A stretch of 64,000 nucleotides of DNA from Maridesulfovibrio ferrireducens. Lineage in GTDB: Bacteria > Desulfobacterota > Desulfovibrionia > Desulfovibrionales > Desulfovibrionaceae. Below are positions 1 through 6,362 of this stretch, one piece after another. Positions within the stretch are counted from its first letter, which is position 1. Each line of letters opens with the position of its first letter. The translations under genes were made by a program, and so were the position numbers. The DNA is taken from contig NZ_JAEINN010000007.1 of NCBI RefSeq assembly GCF_016342405.1, positions 1 through 64,000 of the forward strand. The letters are read 5' to 3'. The notes under the pieces are model-generated. The model saw nothing but the letters and a program-made list of their open reading frames with translations, was not told the origin of the DNA and made no database searches.

Positions 1-16
1 TGATGAATTTGAAATC

Positions 17-62
17 AACTGTCAGGAAAATATTTTTGTGGCTTAACTAACTGTCCAGAAAA
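17..62. repeat. Imperfect direct repeat upstream of HTH gene
   Basis: Two 14-base copies, AACTGTCAGGAAAA (17-30) and AACTGTCCAGAAAA (49-62), differ at two positions and start 32 bases apart, which is about three helical turns. They lie directly before the HTH gene at 65 and could be its operator. This is inferred only from position and spacing. Confidence 0.35.
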
Positions 63-64
63 GT

Positions 65-337
65 GTGGCAGGATCAACCAGTCAAAGTAAAAGGGTAGAC
101 CTTGATATATGGTTCATCCGCAATGAAGTTCTAAAGAAGGATGTAGCCACTAAGCTTGATGTGACTCCTCAGAGGTTATCTCAAATACTGAATGGTAAAT
201 ACACAAGACACTCAGTTTATAAAAAACTGTGCAATCTGGAACTGGATGATGAAGGTTTAAAACTGCCTGTTGATTTAATTCCCCTGCCAGCCAAAGCCCA
301 AAAGACCGGGCCTAAAGCTAAGGACGGGGAAGTTTAA
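65..337 (+). CDS. Small HTH DNA-binding protein of the element
   Basis: A 90-residue protein with GTG start; an in-frame stop at 44-46 leaves no start further upstream, and no strong ribosome binding site is seen. Residues about 24-48 read as a helix-turn-helix (VATKLDVTPQRLSQILNG, typical of Cro/XRE-like folds), followed by a basic, proline-rich tail (PAKAQKTGPKAK). Its stop overlaps the start of the next gene by one base, so the two are probably co-transcribed. In this context it is most likely a regulator of the element or an excision/partition accessory factor; the exact role is not recognisable. Confidence 0.6.
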   Translation: MAGSTSQSKRVDLDIWFIRNEVLKKDVATKLDVTPQRLSQILNGKYTRHSVYKKLCNLELDDEGLKLPVDLIPLPAKAQKTGPKAKDGEV

Positions 338-687
338 TGCCTTATTCAAGTGCAATCCAAACGATGCCGCCCGATGCAAGTATTGAAATCGTACTAATCA
401 TCCTTTGCTGTCTTTTCGTTGCAGCTTTGATTGTTGGCGGTATTCTGTATTTTAAACATAAAAGAGAAGAATACGCTGTTAGCCTTCTCTCCACCAGTTT
501 TTCCCGCAAACGCAAACGTTCTCCTCTTATCGAAAACGTATCCGTAGTCATGTCTGAAAAGATGAAGGATGAACTCCTGCGTGTTTCAGGCGGCCAGCAG
601 TCCAAATACATTCGCGCTTCCGTGCGTCTGGCTCTCCCTGTGCTGAAAACTCACCCCAGCTTAATAGATATTCTGGAGAAGGAATAA
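337..687 (+). CDS. Membrane-anchored ribbon-helix-helix-like protein
   Basis: 116 residues. One strongly hydrophobic segment (about 17-39, IEIVLIILCCLFVAALIVGG) is followed by a basic stretch (KHKREEY, SRKRKRS), which predicts one membrane helix with the C-terminus in the cytoplasm. Residues about 68-105 (SVVMSEKMKDELLRVSG, then SKYIRASVRLAL) have the strand-helix-helix pattern of Arc/CopG/MetJ ribbon-helix-helix proteins. The start overlaps the stop of the HTH gene. A membrane-tethered DNA-binding protein beside parA could anchor the element at the membrane, but that is inference. The family is not one I recognise by name. Confidence 0.55.
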   Translation: MPYSSAIQTMPPDASIEIVLIILCCLFVAALIVGGILYFKHKREEYAVSLLSTSFSRKRKRSPLIENVSVVMSEKMKDELLRVSGGQQSKYIRASVRLALPVLKTHPSLIDILEKE

Positions 688-861
688 GCGCAATGCTGAG
701 TTTAACTTGTCTATTGCAATATTATCAACATGATAAACATATTTATTTGCCGAGTTTTATTTCTGGCCGGGAGTCGGGATTCATTCCGCTTTCCGGCGAG
801 GAATAAAGCAAAACATAGCGGAGGTTTCCATGCTCATGAAAAGTTTATCGGGAGGTCGGTT

Positions 862-1611
862 ATGCGCCGGATAGCTGTTTGTTTGTCAAAGGGGGGAGTC
901 GGTAAAACAACAACCGCTGTGAATCTGGCTCATGGACTGGCGCGGCGGGGTAAATCCGTGGTGCTTGTGGATCTGGACACGCAGGGGCAGGTGAGTCGCT
1001 ATTTCGGGCTTACCCCTGAATTTTGTCTGGCTGATGTGGTTCGCAATGTTCAGCTTAAAGATTGTTTGATACAGGCTCGGGAAAATTTGCAGGTTATAGC
1101 CGGGGGTGCGGATCTGGCTATTTTGAAGGAATGGATTTCAAACCGTTCCATGAAACGTGAGATGGCTCTTACAGAATTGCTTGAACCTCTTGAATCTATG
1201 AATTTTGATTATGTGATTTTTGATACATCGCCGGGTTGGGATGTGCTGAACGTAAACGTGTTCTTTTATGTAGATGAACTGCTGTGTCCTGTTTCGCTTA
1301 TGGCCATGAGTCTGGATGGAGTTGCGGAGTTTGTTCAGAATCTTGAGCAGGTCCAGAAATACCGTCCGGATTTAATGATTGATTACATCGTCCCTACTTT
1401 TTTGGATCGTAGAGAGAAGCAGTGCGAAGAAGTGCATGATCTGCTTAAAAAGCACTTCGGAGATAAAGTGACCATGCCGATTCCTAAGAACGTCAGGGTG
1501 TCTGAATGTTTTGGTCACGCTAAGACTATTTATGAGTATGCTCCAAAATGTATAGGAGCCGGTATGTACGAAGAGCTGGCCTGTACGGTGGATGAATATG
1601 TCAGACGATAG
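862..1611 (+). CDS. ParA-family partition ATPase
   Basis: 249 residues from the ATG at 862, chosen because a GGGAGG ribosome binding site precedes it and the deviant Walker A motif begins directly after (residues 10-17, KGGVGKTT), as usual for ParA/MinD/Soj. Walker A' (VLVDLDTQGQVS) and Walker B (VIFDTSP) follow. The open frame extends to 730, but those 44 residues do not look like protein. ParA ATPases move or position DNA cargo using ATP-dependent, non-specific DNA binding. The small size means there is no N-terminal HTH (type Ib/Soj-like). The next gene encodes a ribbon-helix-helix protein and overlaps it, which is the normal order for a ParA/ParG-type partition cassette. Confidence 0.88.
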   Translation: MRRIAVCLSKGGVGKTTTAVNLAHGLARRGKSVVLVDLDTQGQVSRYFGLTPEFCLADVVRNVQLKDCLIQARENLQVIAGGADLAILKEWISNRSMKREMALTELLEPLESMNFDYVIFDTSPGWDVLNVNVFFYVDELLCPVSLMAMSLDGVAEFVQNLEQVQKYRPDLMIDYIVPTFLDRREKQCEEVHDLLKKHFGDKVTMPIPKNVRVSECFGHAKTIYEYAPKCIGAGMYEELACTVDEYVRR

Positions 1612-1942
1612 AGAAAAGACTCCTGATCTTTTGGATACTGTTCTGGGCGGTCGAGGTGGCGGTACGCCGTCAGAGCGTCAAGACGACAAGGCGGTCAGTC
1701 GTCAGGACGTTAAACAGCTTGGACGTCGTGACGTCAAGACGTCAAAAGCTAAACCTTACAAATTGACTGTCTATGTAGATGAAGCAGTGAATGAAGATTT
1801 GGAGCTGATGCAGGTTAAGCTTAAGCGAACATTCGGAGTGGTGACTAAGTCCAAGTTAGTGGAAGGGGCTTTAAGGATTTGTCTGAAGGACATTGCGGCA
1901 AGTGGACTGGAAGCTCTTATAAGGGAGGATCATGACAAATAA
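1598..1942 (+). CDS. Ribbon-helix-helix protein, candidate centromere-binding partner of ParA
   Basis: 114 residues from the ATG at 1598; a GGTGG six bases upstream favours this over the ATG at 1592. It overlaps the end of parA by 14 bases. The N-terminal third is polar and disordered-looking, with a repeated peptide pattern (RQDDK, SRQDVK, GRRDVK) encoded by the CGTC/GACG repeat cluster. The C-terminal part (about 50-105: YKLTVYVDEAVNEDLELM, then TKSKLVEGALRICL) fits a ribbon-helix-helix fold. Position and size suggest a ParG-like adaptor that binds DNA and stimulates ParA. The functional assignment is inferred from context, not from a named family. Confidence 0.6.
   Translation: MSDDREKTPDLLDTVLGGRGGGTPSERQDDKAVSRQDVKQLGRRDVKTSKAKPYKLTVYVDEAVNEDLELMQVKLKRTFGVVTKSKLVEGALRICLKDIAASGLEALIREDHDK
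1668..1745. repeat. Cluster of CGTC(A)/GACG repeats inside the RHH gene
   Basis: In under 80 bases there are five CGTCA copies (1668, 1676, 1700, 1732, 1740) and five GACG copies (1682, 1706, 1722, 1730, 1738), some forming GACGTC palindromes. The reading frame turns this into a degenerate RQDVK-type peptide repeat. Iterated short repeats next to parA are typical of partition sites and operators, so this may be a parS-like or autoregulatory site placed inside the coding region. Confidence 0.5.
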
Positions 1943-2459
1943 TCTTAACAGTAGGCGTAAGCGGCAGGCCATCACAAACAGACAGCTTCATGTTGTGCTG
2001 TCCATGGTTGGAACGGGGCTGGAGTTGATGGATGAGTCCTTTTGTAAATCCGCGCGCGGCCGTTCCTCTCTTGAGAAGATACATAAATGGTGTTTCGAGG
2101 CGCGGGACAGGCTTGATACTATTTCCAGTACCAGAGCGAACAAGGCTGTCAGCATGTCGTTCAGGCAGGTCAGGGATACTGTGGAAGTGATGTTTCCGGA
2201 TGGTGAGTTCGGAGCTGAAGATTGGATGCACTACTGGCTGGCGGTTCATATGCTGGTTTGTGATGCGCTGATTACGAAGCTCCAGAAGGGCGGGAAAAAG
2301 CCGTGGCACTATTTGGAAATGTCGACTCTGTCTTTGATTAAGGATCTGGCCGGAGATAAAGAGCATGAATTGTATGAGTGTGGTGATGTTGCGGACACTG
2401 AGCCGTTGCTCGGAACCGTGGTCGGAATGGCATTAACCGATATCGTATGGAGTGAGTGA
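1932..2459 (+). CDS. Unknown protein of the element
   Basis: 175 residues, with a good AGGGAGG ribosome binding site before the ATG at 1932; it overlaps the RHH gene by 11 bases, so it belongs to the parA operon. No signal peptide or membrane segment. It looks largely helical; the first 15 residues are basic (NLNSRRKRQAI), and a tryptophan-rich patch follows (EDWMHYWLAVHML). I do not recognise a family. Its tight coupling to the ParA/RHH pair makes a role in maintenance of the element plausible, but nothing in the sequence shows it. Confidence 0.6.
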   Translation: MTNNLNSRRKRQAITNRQLHVVLSMVGTGLELMDESFCKSARGRSSLEKIHKWCFEARDRLDTISSTRANKAVSMSFRQVRDTVEVMFPDGEFGAEDWMHYWLAVHMLVCDALITKLQKGGKKPWHYLEMSTLSLIKDLAGDKEHELYECGDVADTEPLLGTVVGMALTDIVWSE

Positions 2460-2743
2460 TGAAAGGAAGTTATAATAAAAAGGCAATGGTTGATGATGTT
2501 GTGCTTGGTCCTTTGGCTGAATTTGAAAAGGAATATCCTCCCCTTATTCCCAGAGTTGAGGTTTCAGTGATCACTGCCGGACTCATCAAGCCCAAAACCA
2601 TTGAGCATGATGAAGCCAAAAGGCAGGGGCCGCGAAAATTTTTGATGATTAACGGCAAGCGTTGTTATCCTGTCCGCTATTTTCTTGAATATCTTGAAAG
2701 AAAGGGCGTTCAAGTCGGTGAGATCAAGGCGTTTGGATGCTGA
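2459..2743 (+). CDS. Small unknown protein, last gene of the parA operon
   Basis: 94 residues from the ATG at 2459, which overlaps the stop of the preceding gene (TGATG arrangement); a GTG three bases earlier is a less likely start. The C-terminal part (about 62-94) contains KRCYPVRYFLEYLERKG, a pattern like the recognition-helix region of small MerR/excisionase-type DNA-binding proteins, but the match is too short to assign. The 3' end overlaps the 3' end of the convergent integrase gene by 20 bases, which is compact packing typical of mobile elements. A role as an excision factor is only a guess from its place next to the integrase. Confidence 0.5.
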   Translation: MKGSYNKKAMVDDVVLGPLAEFEKEYPPLIPRVEVSVITAGLIKPKTIEHDEAKRQGPRKFLMINGKRCYPVRYFLEYLERKGVQVGEIKAFGC

Positions 2744-3995
2744 GTGTCTGTGTTGTCTTAAGTTGCATGGCTCTTTCTCTGAGTCCGTTGTTGCATAGAT
2801 GGAGATAGCGGCGTGTGGTATTTATGTCATTGTGTCCCATTATGGTCATAAGCGAATAAATATCCATGCCGCGCTCCAGCAGGGAGGTTGCAAATTTATG
2901 GCGAAGGCCGTGAAAAGTTATTCTGAATCTTCGATCCGAGATTCCTTTATTAATGTTTGTCTTATCGCATATGTCAGTGAACATTCTGGTAATATGCCTC
3001 AAGTCGCGTTTGGCTTTGCCTCTGCCGGGGAAAACAAGGTCAACGCCGAATTCTTGAATGCGCTCTTGCAGAATCTGTTGAGCTGTGGGGTAGAGGATGC
3101 CAGCGTAGCTTTGGCGGGTTTTACCTTTGCTATCGAGAATAGTGACAGTCCAGCTTTCCTGATTAACTGTATATCCGCAGAGGCTGGCTATTTCGTTGCG
3201 CCGATATCCTTGATCCAACGTGCAGAGGATTACATCATGAAAATCAGGATGCTTTATTTTTGCATAGTTCAGAATCATATTTACTTCGGTGTCTGTGAGA
3301 ACTCTCTGAATCTGGTTGTTCACTTTGGGCGGCTTGATTCCGCGCTGGTAGCGTTTGGACATACTGGCCGGATTGTATCCTTCGAAGATCATAATGTCGG
3401 GATTGTTATCAAAGAGCGGTGTGTTGGCCGCATAGTTGAACATGGATCTGATGAGAGTGAGGCATTGCATGACAGTGGCAGGGGCGAGAGGTTCATGATT
3501 AATAGGAGAACGTGGATTAGTCAGCAGAGTTTCTTTCAGCAGTTCGATATCTGCCTTAGTGATGTTAACAAGTTTTCTTCCCGAGTATTGCGGCAGAAGG
3601 TGCTTTCTCAGTCTATACTGATCAGCCTTCCAGGAACCGGGCTTATTTGTTTTGGCCCATTCGATATATCTATGAGCGATCTCATCAAACATAACTTCTG
3701 CCGGAGCGTTGGCTTGCGTTTCAGCTATTTTCTTTCTGGAACTGTCAGTGCGCATTTCCTCCAGAGTCTTCGGTCCTTCACCGATTTCGTTATTCTGCTT
3801 AATTTTCGCAAGGAGATCGGCAACGGAAGTTGTAGTCCATCCTTCAGAGGTCCAGCCGACGGCTTCCTCAATTTGTTTTCCTCCTTTATTTTTTCTGTAT
3901 CTGATGACATAATATCTGTCAGGACGGCGACCCCACTTGCGAGTGGAATGCTCTCTGTATCTGATGCCGAGATAGCCTGTATTTACCCATTTCAT
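2724..3995 (-). CDS. Tyrosine site-specific integrase
   Basis: 423 residues. An N-terminal basic arm-type region, a central core-binding helical domain (about 100-210, EIAHRYIEWA...) and a C-terminal catalytic domain are seen. The catalytic set is complete: Arg265 (DQGYRRNEIASL), Lys290 (DSKGKTR), His362-x-x-Arg365 (FHGLRH), His388 (MGHNDINTT) and the nucleophile Tyr397 (RRYLHL). It therefore should be an active recombinase that cuts and rejoins attP and attB. The gene reads away from the tRNA-Leu fragment at 4137-4188, its likely attachment site, and the 138-base gap between gene and fragment would hold its promoter and arm sites. Confidence 0.95.
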   Translation of the reverse strand: MKWVNTGYLGIRYREHSTRKWGRRPDRYYVIRYRKNKGGKQIEEAVGWTSEGWTTTSVADLLAKIKQNNEIGEGPKTLEEMRTDSSRKKIAETQANAPAEVMFDEIAHRYIEWAKTNKPGSWKADQYRLRKHLLPQYSGRKLVNITKADIELLKETLLTNPRSPINHEPLAPATVMQCLTLIRSMFNYAANTPLFDNNPDIMIFEGYNPASMSKRYQRGIKPPKVNNQIQRVLTDTEVNMILNYAKIKHPDFHDVILCTLDQGYRRNEIASLCGYTVNQESWTVTILDSKGKTRQSYAGILYPTAQQILQERIQEFGVDLVFPGRGKAKRDLRHITRMFTDICDKTNINKGISDRRFRITFHGLRHKFATSLLERGMDIYSLMTIMGHNDINTTRRYLHLCNNGLRERAMQLKTTQTLSIQTP

Positions 3996-4136
3996 AACTG
4001 CTCCTTGTTGTCCCTTGTCTGTCCCTCAATTTGCAATTCTATCGGGTACTACAGTAGGAGCGTTGTTTCAACAATATCTTTATATTTTAATGAGTTCGGG
4101 CGTGTATGGCATGTAGCAAGGTGGGGTTCTTTGGGA
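3996..4136. other. Integrase upstream region, no gene
   Basis: About 140 bases between the integrase start and the tRNA fragment. AT-rich in its middle (TTTATATTTTAATG near 4080). It should carry the integrase promoter and arm-type binding sites, but I see no clear repeat or -35/-10 pair. No sequence resembling the 5' half of a tRNA-Leu is present here, which shows that the tRNA sequence to the right is truncated. Confidence 0.5.
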
Positions 4137-4188
4137 TTTAGGATCCAGCGGTTAATCCGTGAGAGTTCGAGTCTCTCCTTTCGCACCA
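4137..4188 (+). other. Attachment site: displaced 3' half of tRNA-Leu(UAG)
   Basis: Starting with an anticodon loop TTTAGGA (4137-4143, anticodon TAG), the sequence continues as a normal tRNA-Leu 3' half: 3' anticodon stem TCCAG, variable arm CGG-TTAAT-CCG, T arm GAGAG-TTCGAGT-CTCTC (4161-4177), acceptor CTTTCGC, discriminator A and CCA (4186-4188). Upstream bases do not form a proper anticodon stem, D arm or acceptor 5' strand. This is what remains at the far junction when an element inserts into the anticodon loop region of a tRNA gene. The chromosomal side is the right, because the tRNA terminator follows. Confidence 0.85.
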
Positions 4189-4202
4189 ACCAGAATAAAA
4201 AC

Positions 4203-4250
4203 AGCCCCTTAGATAGATGTCTAGTACATCACTCTTCGGGGCTTTTTTTG
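4203..4250 (+). terminator. Terminator of the original tRNA-Leu gene
   Basis: AGCCCC (4203-4208) pairs with GGGGCT (4238-4243), with a small inner hairpin GATGT/ACATC, and is followed by a run of seven T. It lies 14 bases after the CCA of the tRNA fragment, so it is the native terminator of the split tRNA gene. Confidence 0.7.
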
Positions 4251-4363
4251 TGGGTTTCCGCCTTTATTTGCTGCTTTGCGTAGTAGATGGGGCTATTATT
4301 TACTGTTTAAGCTGGTCGTGATAAGCGGTATACACTTAGCTAATATTTTCAGGAGATACCACA

Positions 4364-5371
4364 ATGCGATACGTCCTAACCGCCATTCTATTTTCATTTT
4401 TCAGTCTTTGTCTTGTTTCGCCCGTCTTGGCTGTGGAAGGTAATACTAAAAAATCGCAAGCTTTGCTCGAGTGCATACCGGCTTGTCCGGATTACAGCAA
4501 AAATATCAGTTGGGCATCAAAACCCGTGAATCCACAAAAATCAGTGGACGTTTTTTATGTGTATCCCACTATTTACCCCAAGACCTCCCCGAAAAATATG
4601 GATATTTTTGATAAAACATTGCGCTCAGATGTGCAGGGGTTACTCAAAGCACAGGCTGGTGTTTTTTCTGGTTCTGCTAATTTATTCGCTCCCTACTATC
4701 GTCAGGTGACTTTTGCCTGTCTTGATCCAAAGCAGGACATGATGCTTAATTCGTATTTCCGGATTGGAGCTGACGATGTGCATCGGGCTTTTGATTACTA
4801 TCTAAATTTTCTGAATAATGGACGTCCCTTTATTCTGGCTGCACACAGTCAAGGTTCTGTGGTTATGCTCGACTTGATTCGAAGCAGGTTTAAAGATCCT
4901 AAACTGCAGAATGCGCTCGTTGCAGCTTATCTCATCGGTTATTCTGTTACGGATGAGGATTTGAAAAACTACCCGTGGATTAAGCCCGCTCAGAAGGCGG
5001 ATGACACCGGCGTGGTCATCTCCTGGAATACCCAGGCCCCCGGCGCCACAGGTTCTCCGGTGCTGCGTCCCGGAGCTATTTGCATCAATCCATTGACTTG
5101 GACCACTGACGAAACTCCGGCTGATAAGAGCCTCAACTTGGGGGCCGTGTTCTTCGATGATTTCAAAGGTACAATTATACGGGAAGTTCCACATTACACT
5201 GGAGCACGTGTTGACAAGAAAATTGGCGCTTTGATCACCACTCCGCCGGAAAAAGTTGAGATTGGACATTTTCCCAAAGGCGTGTTGCATAAGTTTGATT
5301 ATGCTTTCTGGTATCGAAATATTGAGAAAAATGTTCAGGATCGCATTAAGTCTTATTTCAAGAAGCAATAG
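4364..5371 (+). CDS. DUF3089 alpha/beta-hydrolase-like exported protein
   Basis: 335 residues with a signal peptide (about 1-23, ending SPVLAVEG). The DUF3089 pattern is clear: DVFYVYPTIYP near residue 60, then YRQVTF, and a nucleophile elbow AAHSQGSV with the likely catalytic Ser162. These proteins have a lipase/esterase-like alpha/beta-hydrolase fold; the natural substrate is not known. A ribosome binding site (AGGAGAT) sits seven bases before the ATG. It is the first gene on the chromosomal side of the element junction and stands alone, closed by the terminator at 5416-5452. Confidence 0.82.
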   Translation: MRYVLTAILFSFFSLCLVSPVLAVEGNTKKSQALLECIPACPDYSKNISWASKPVNPQKSVDVFYVYPTIYPKTSPKNMDIFDKTLRSDVQGLLKAQAGVFSGSANLFAPYYRQVTFACLDPKQDMMLNSYFRIGADDVHRAFDYYLNFLNNGRPFILAAHSQGSVVMLDLIRSRFKDPKLQNALVAAYLIGYSVTDEDLKNYPWIKPAQKADDTGVVISWNTQAPGATGSPVLRPGAICINPLTWTTDETPADKSLNLGAVFFDDFKGTIIREVPHYTGARVDKKIGALITTPPEKVEIGHFPKGVLHKFDYAFWYRNIEKNVQDRIKSYFKKQ

Positions 5372-5415
5372 TAGCTAATGTTGTCTAGGCGATGTTCTGA
5401 GATAGTAAATTAAAA

Positions 5416-5452
5416 ATGGACCAGCCTTATTAAGGTTGGTCCATAATTTTTA
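5416..5452. terminator. Hairpin between DUF3089 gene and XRE gene
   Basis: ATGGACCAGCCTT (5416-5428) pairs with AAGGTTGGTCCAT (5432-5444) with one G-U pair and a three-base loop; AATTTTTA follows on the plus strand. It can end the DUF3089 transcript, and by symmetry possibly the convergent XRE gene. Confidence 0.75.
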
Positions 5453-5469
5453 TCAAGTCATATTTTTTT

Positions 5470-5808
5470 TTATAGAAAGCGTTTGTAAGAGGTGTTGAGA
5501 ACTTCTCCTAAACGCTTAGCCATATCAACGCTGATATTTCGTACGCCTCTTTCCATTTCAGAAATGCTGTTTCTATGAATTCCGACAGCTGTTGCAAGTT
5601 CAGCTTGAGTCATGTTTTCGCGGGTTCTGGCTCCGCGTAGAAGCTGAGCAGGAGTAGGTTCAGGAAAGGTTTCATCGAAAGGCAACAATTCATCGCTATC
5701 CTCATTTACTTCCGGTATTTCATATTGTGCAAGCCGCATGAATTGCTTGAGAGCGTCAGCTATATCTTCCGTATCTTTTCCCGGTTTTTTTGTTTTCGGT
5801 TTTATCAT
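5470..5808 (-). CDS. XRE-family HTH regulator (antitoxin-like)
   Basis: 112 residues. The C-terminal half (about 50-112) is a textbook XRE/HipB-type helix-turn-helix: LLRGARTRENMTQAELATAV, then GIHRNSISEMERG and a KRLGEVLNTS end. The N-terminal half is acidic and low-complexity (EVNEDSDELLPFDETFPEP), an arrangement seen in HigA/NadS-type antitoxins and some orphan regulators. An AAGGA ribosome binding site precedes the ATG. No toxin gene is visible on either side, so it may be an orphan; which genes it controls cannot be told. Confidence 0.82.
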   Translation of the reverse strand: MIKPKTKKPGKDTEDIADALKQFMRLAQYEIPEVNEDSDELLPFDETFPEPTPAQLLRGARTRENMTQAELATAVGIHRNSISEMERGVRNISVDMAKRLGEVLNTSYKRFL

Positions 5809-6362
5809 GGCTTAGTCATCCTTTATCTATAGGTTAAGATTTGTAAGTTATCTGATGTGGCTGATGGCTCGATAGCTTTAGTCTACCTGCCGTTGCGAAG
5901 GGGGAGCGTAATATTTTAGATAGTAAAAGAAGACATAATCAAATCTATATAAGATAAAAAAGTTTACGTGTCGGAAGCTTATTTATCAGCACAAATGTTA
6001 TTAGATTGAAGTGTGATCGAATCAAAAATACTTGGATATTAATCGCTTTTGACAGGAAAAAAAGAAAGAGGATTCGCTTCAGCAAAACCAATGACTTAGC
6101 TGGACACCGGGGTGCAGATGGACAGAATTCTCCATCTCATGAAGCTTCTAGAAGTAATATAATGTCAAGCTGTATGGATTGCAACGGTTCTGTTGAATTT
6201 CTGCCTGATATGGAATAAACTAGTTACTGCTTAAGTAATGTTTCAGATGAGGCCGGCCTTTTTTACGTTTCATAAAATGATTTGTGGATTTCAACTTTTC
6301 TGTATATCCGTTACAAACAGATTTGATGATATATTTTTAAATTCACGCCAAATGAGGATATA
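5809..6362. other. Long intergenic stretch, mostly without genes
   Basis: About 550 AT-rich bases between the divergent XRE and methyltransferase genes. It must hold both promoters, but I cannot place a convincing -35/-10 pair. A short open frame (6006-6218) is treated separately as a possible remnant. The palindrome AGGCCGGCCT followed by T at 6252-6266 has no loop and is not a normal terminator. Confidence 0.5.
6006..6218 (+). pseudogene. Short open frame, possible transposase remnant
   Basis: 70 codons with a TTG start and no ribosome binding site. Residues about 8-24 (NTWILIAFDRKKRKRI) look like the strand with catalytic Asp in IS1-type DDE transposases (pattern W-I-x-x-A-x-D-R), but the rest has no continuation of that fold. 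It could be a decayed insertion-sequence fragment or a chance frame. Confidence is low either way. Confidence 0.2.

Larger units (their letters stand above)
1..4188. mobile_element. Right part of an integrated element (left end outside window)
   Basis: A block of accessory genes (HTH, two ribbon-helix-helix proteins, ParA-type ATPase, two unknowns) ends in a tyrosine integrase that lies about 140 bases from a displaced 3' half of a tRNA-Leu gene. This is the usual architecture of an integrative element inserted in a tRNA gene. A partition-type ATPase suggests that the element has, or descends from, a plasmid-like extrachromosomal stage. The other end, which should carry an intact tRNA-Leu(UAG) gene, must lie to the left of base 1. 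No conjugation, phage structural or cargo gene is visible in this part, so its class (ICE, satellite, integrated plasmid) is open. Confidence 0.75.

Noticed and set aside
730-861. N-terminal extension of ParA
   Set aside because: The ATG at 862 has the ribosome binding site and begins right at the family domain.
1917-2366. Minus-strand open frame opposite the parA-operon gene
   Set aside because: No ribosome binding site, and the plus-strand gene is better coupled to neighbours.
4137-4188. Annotation as a complete tRNA gene
   Set aside because: Acceptor 5' strand, D arm and the 5' side of the anticodon stem are missing.
2799-4283. A 494-codon plus-strand open frame opposite the integrase
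   Set aside because: It is the antisense of a clearly intact integrase and of the attachment site; its translation has no protein-like motif.
5470-5808. XRE protein as half of a toxin-antitoxin pair
   Set aside because: No toxin-like frame lies on either side within 500 bases.
6250-6266. AGGCCGGCCT followed by T as a terminator
   Set aside because: The palindrome has no loop and cannot form a normal terminator hairpin.
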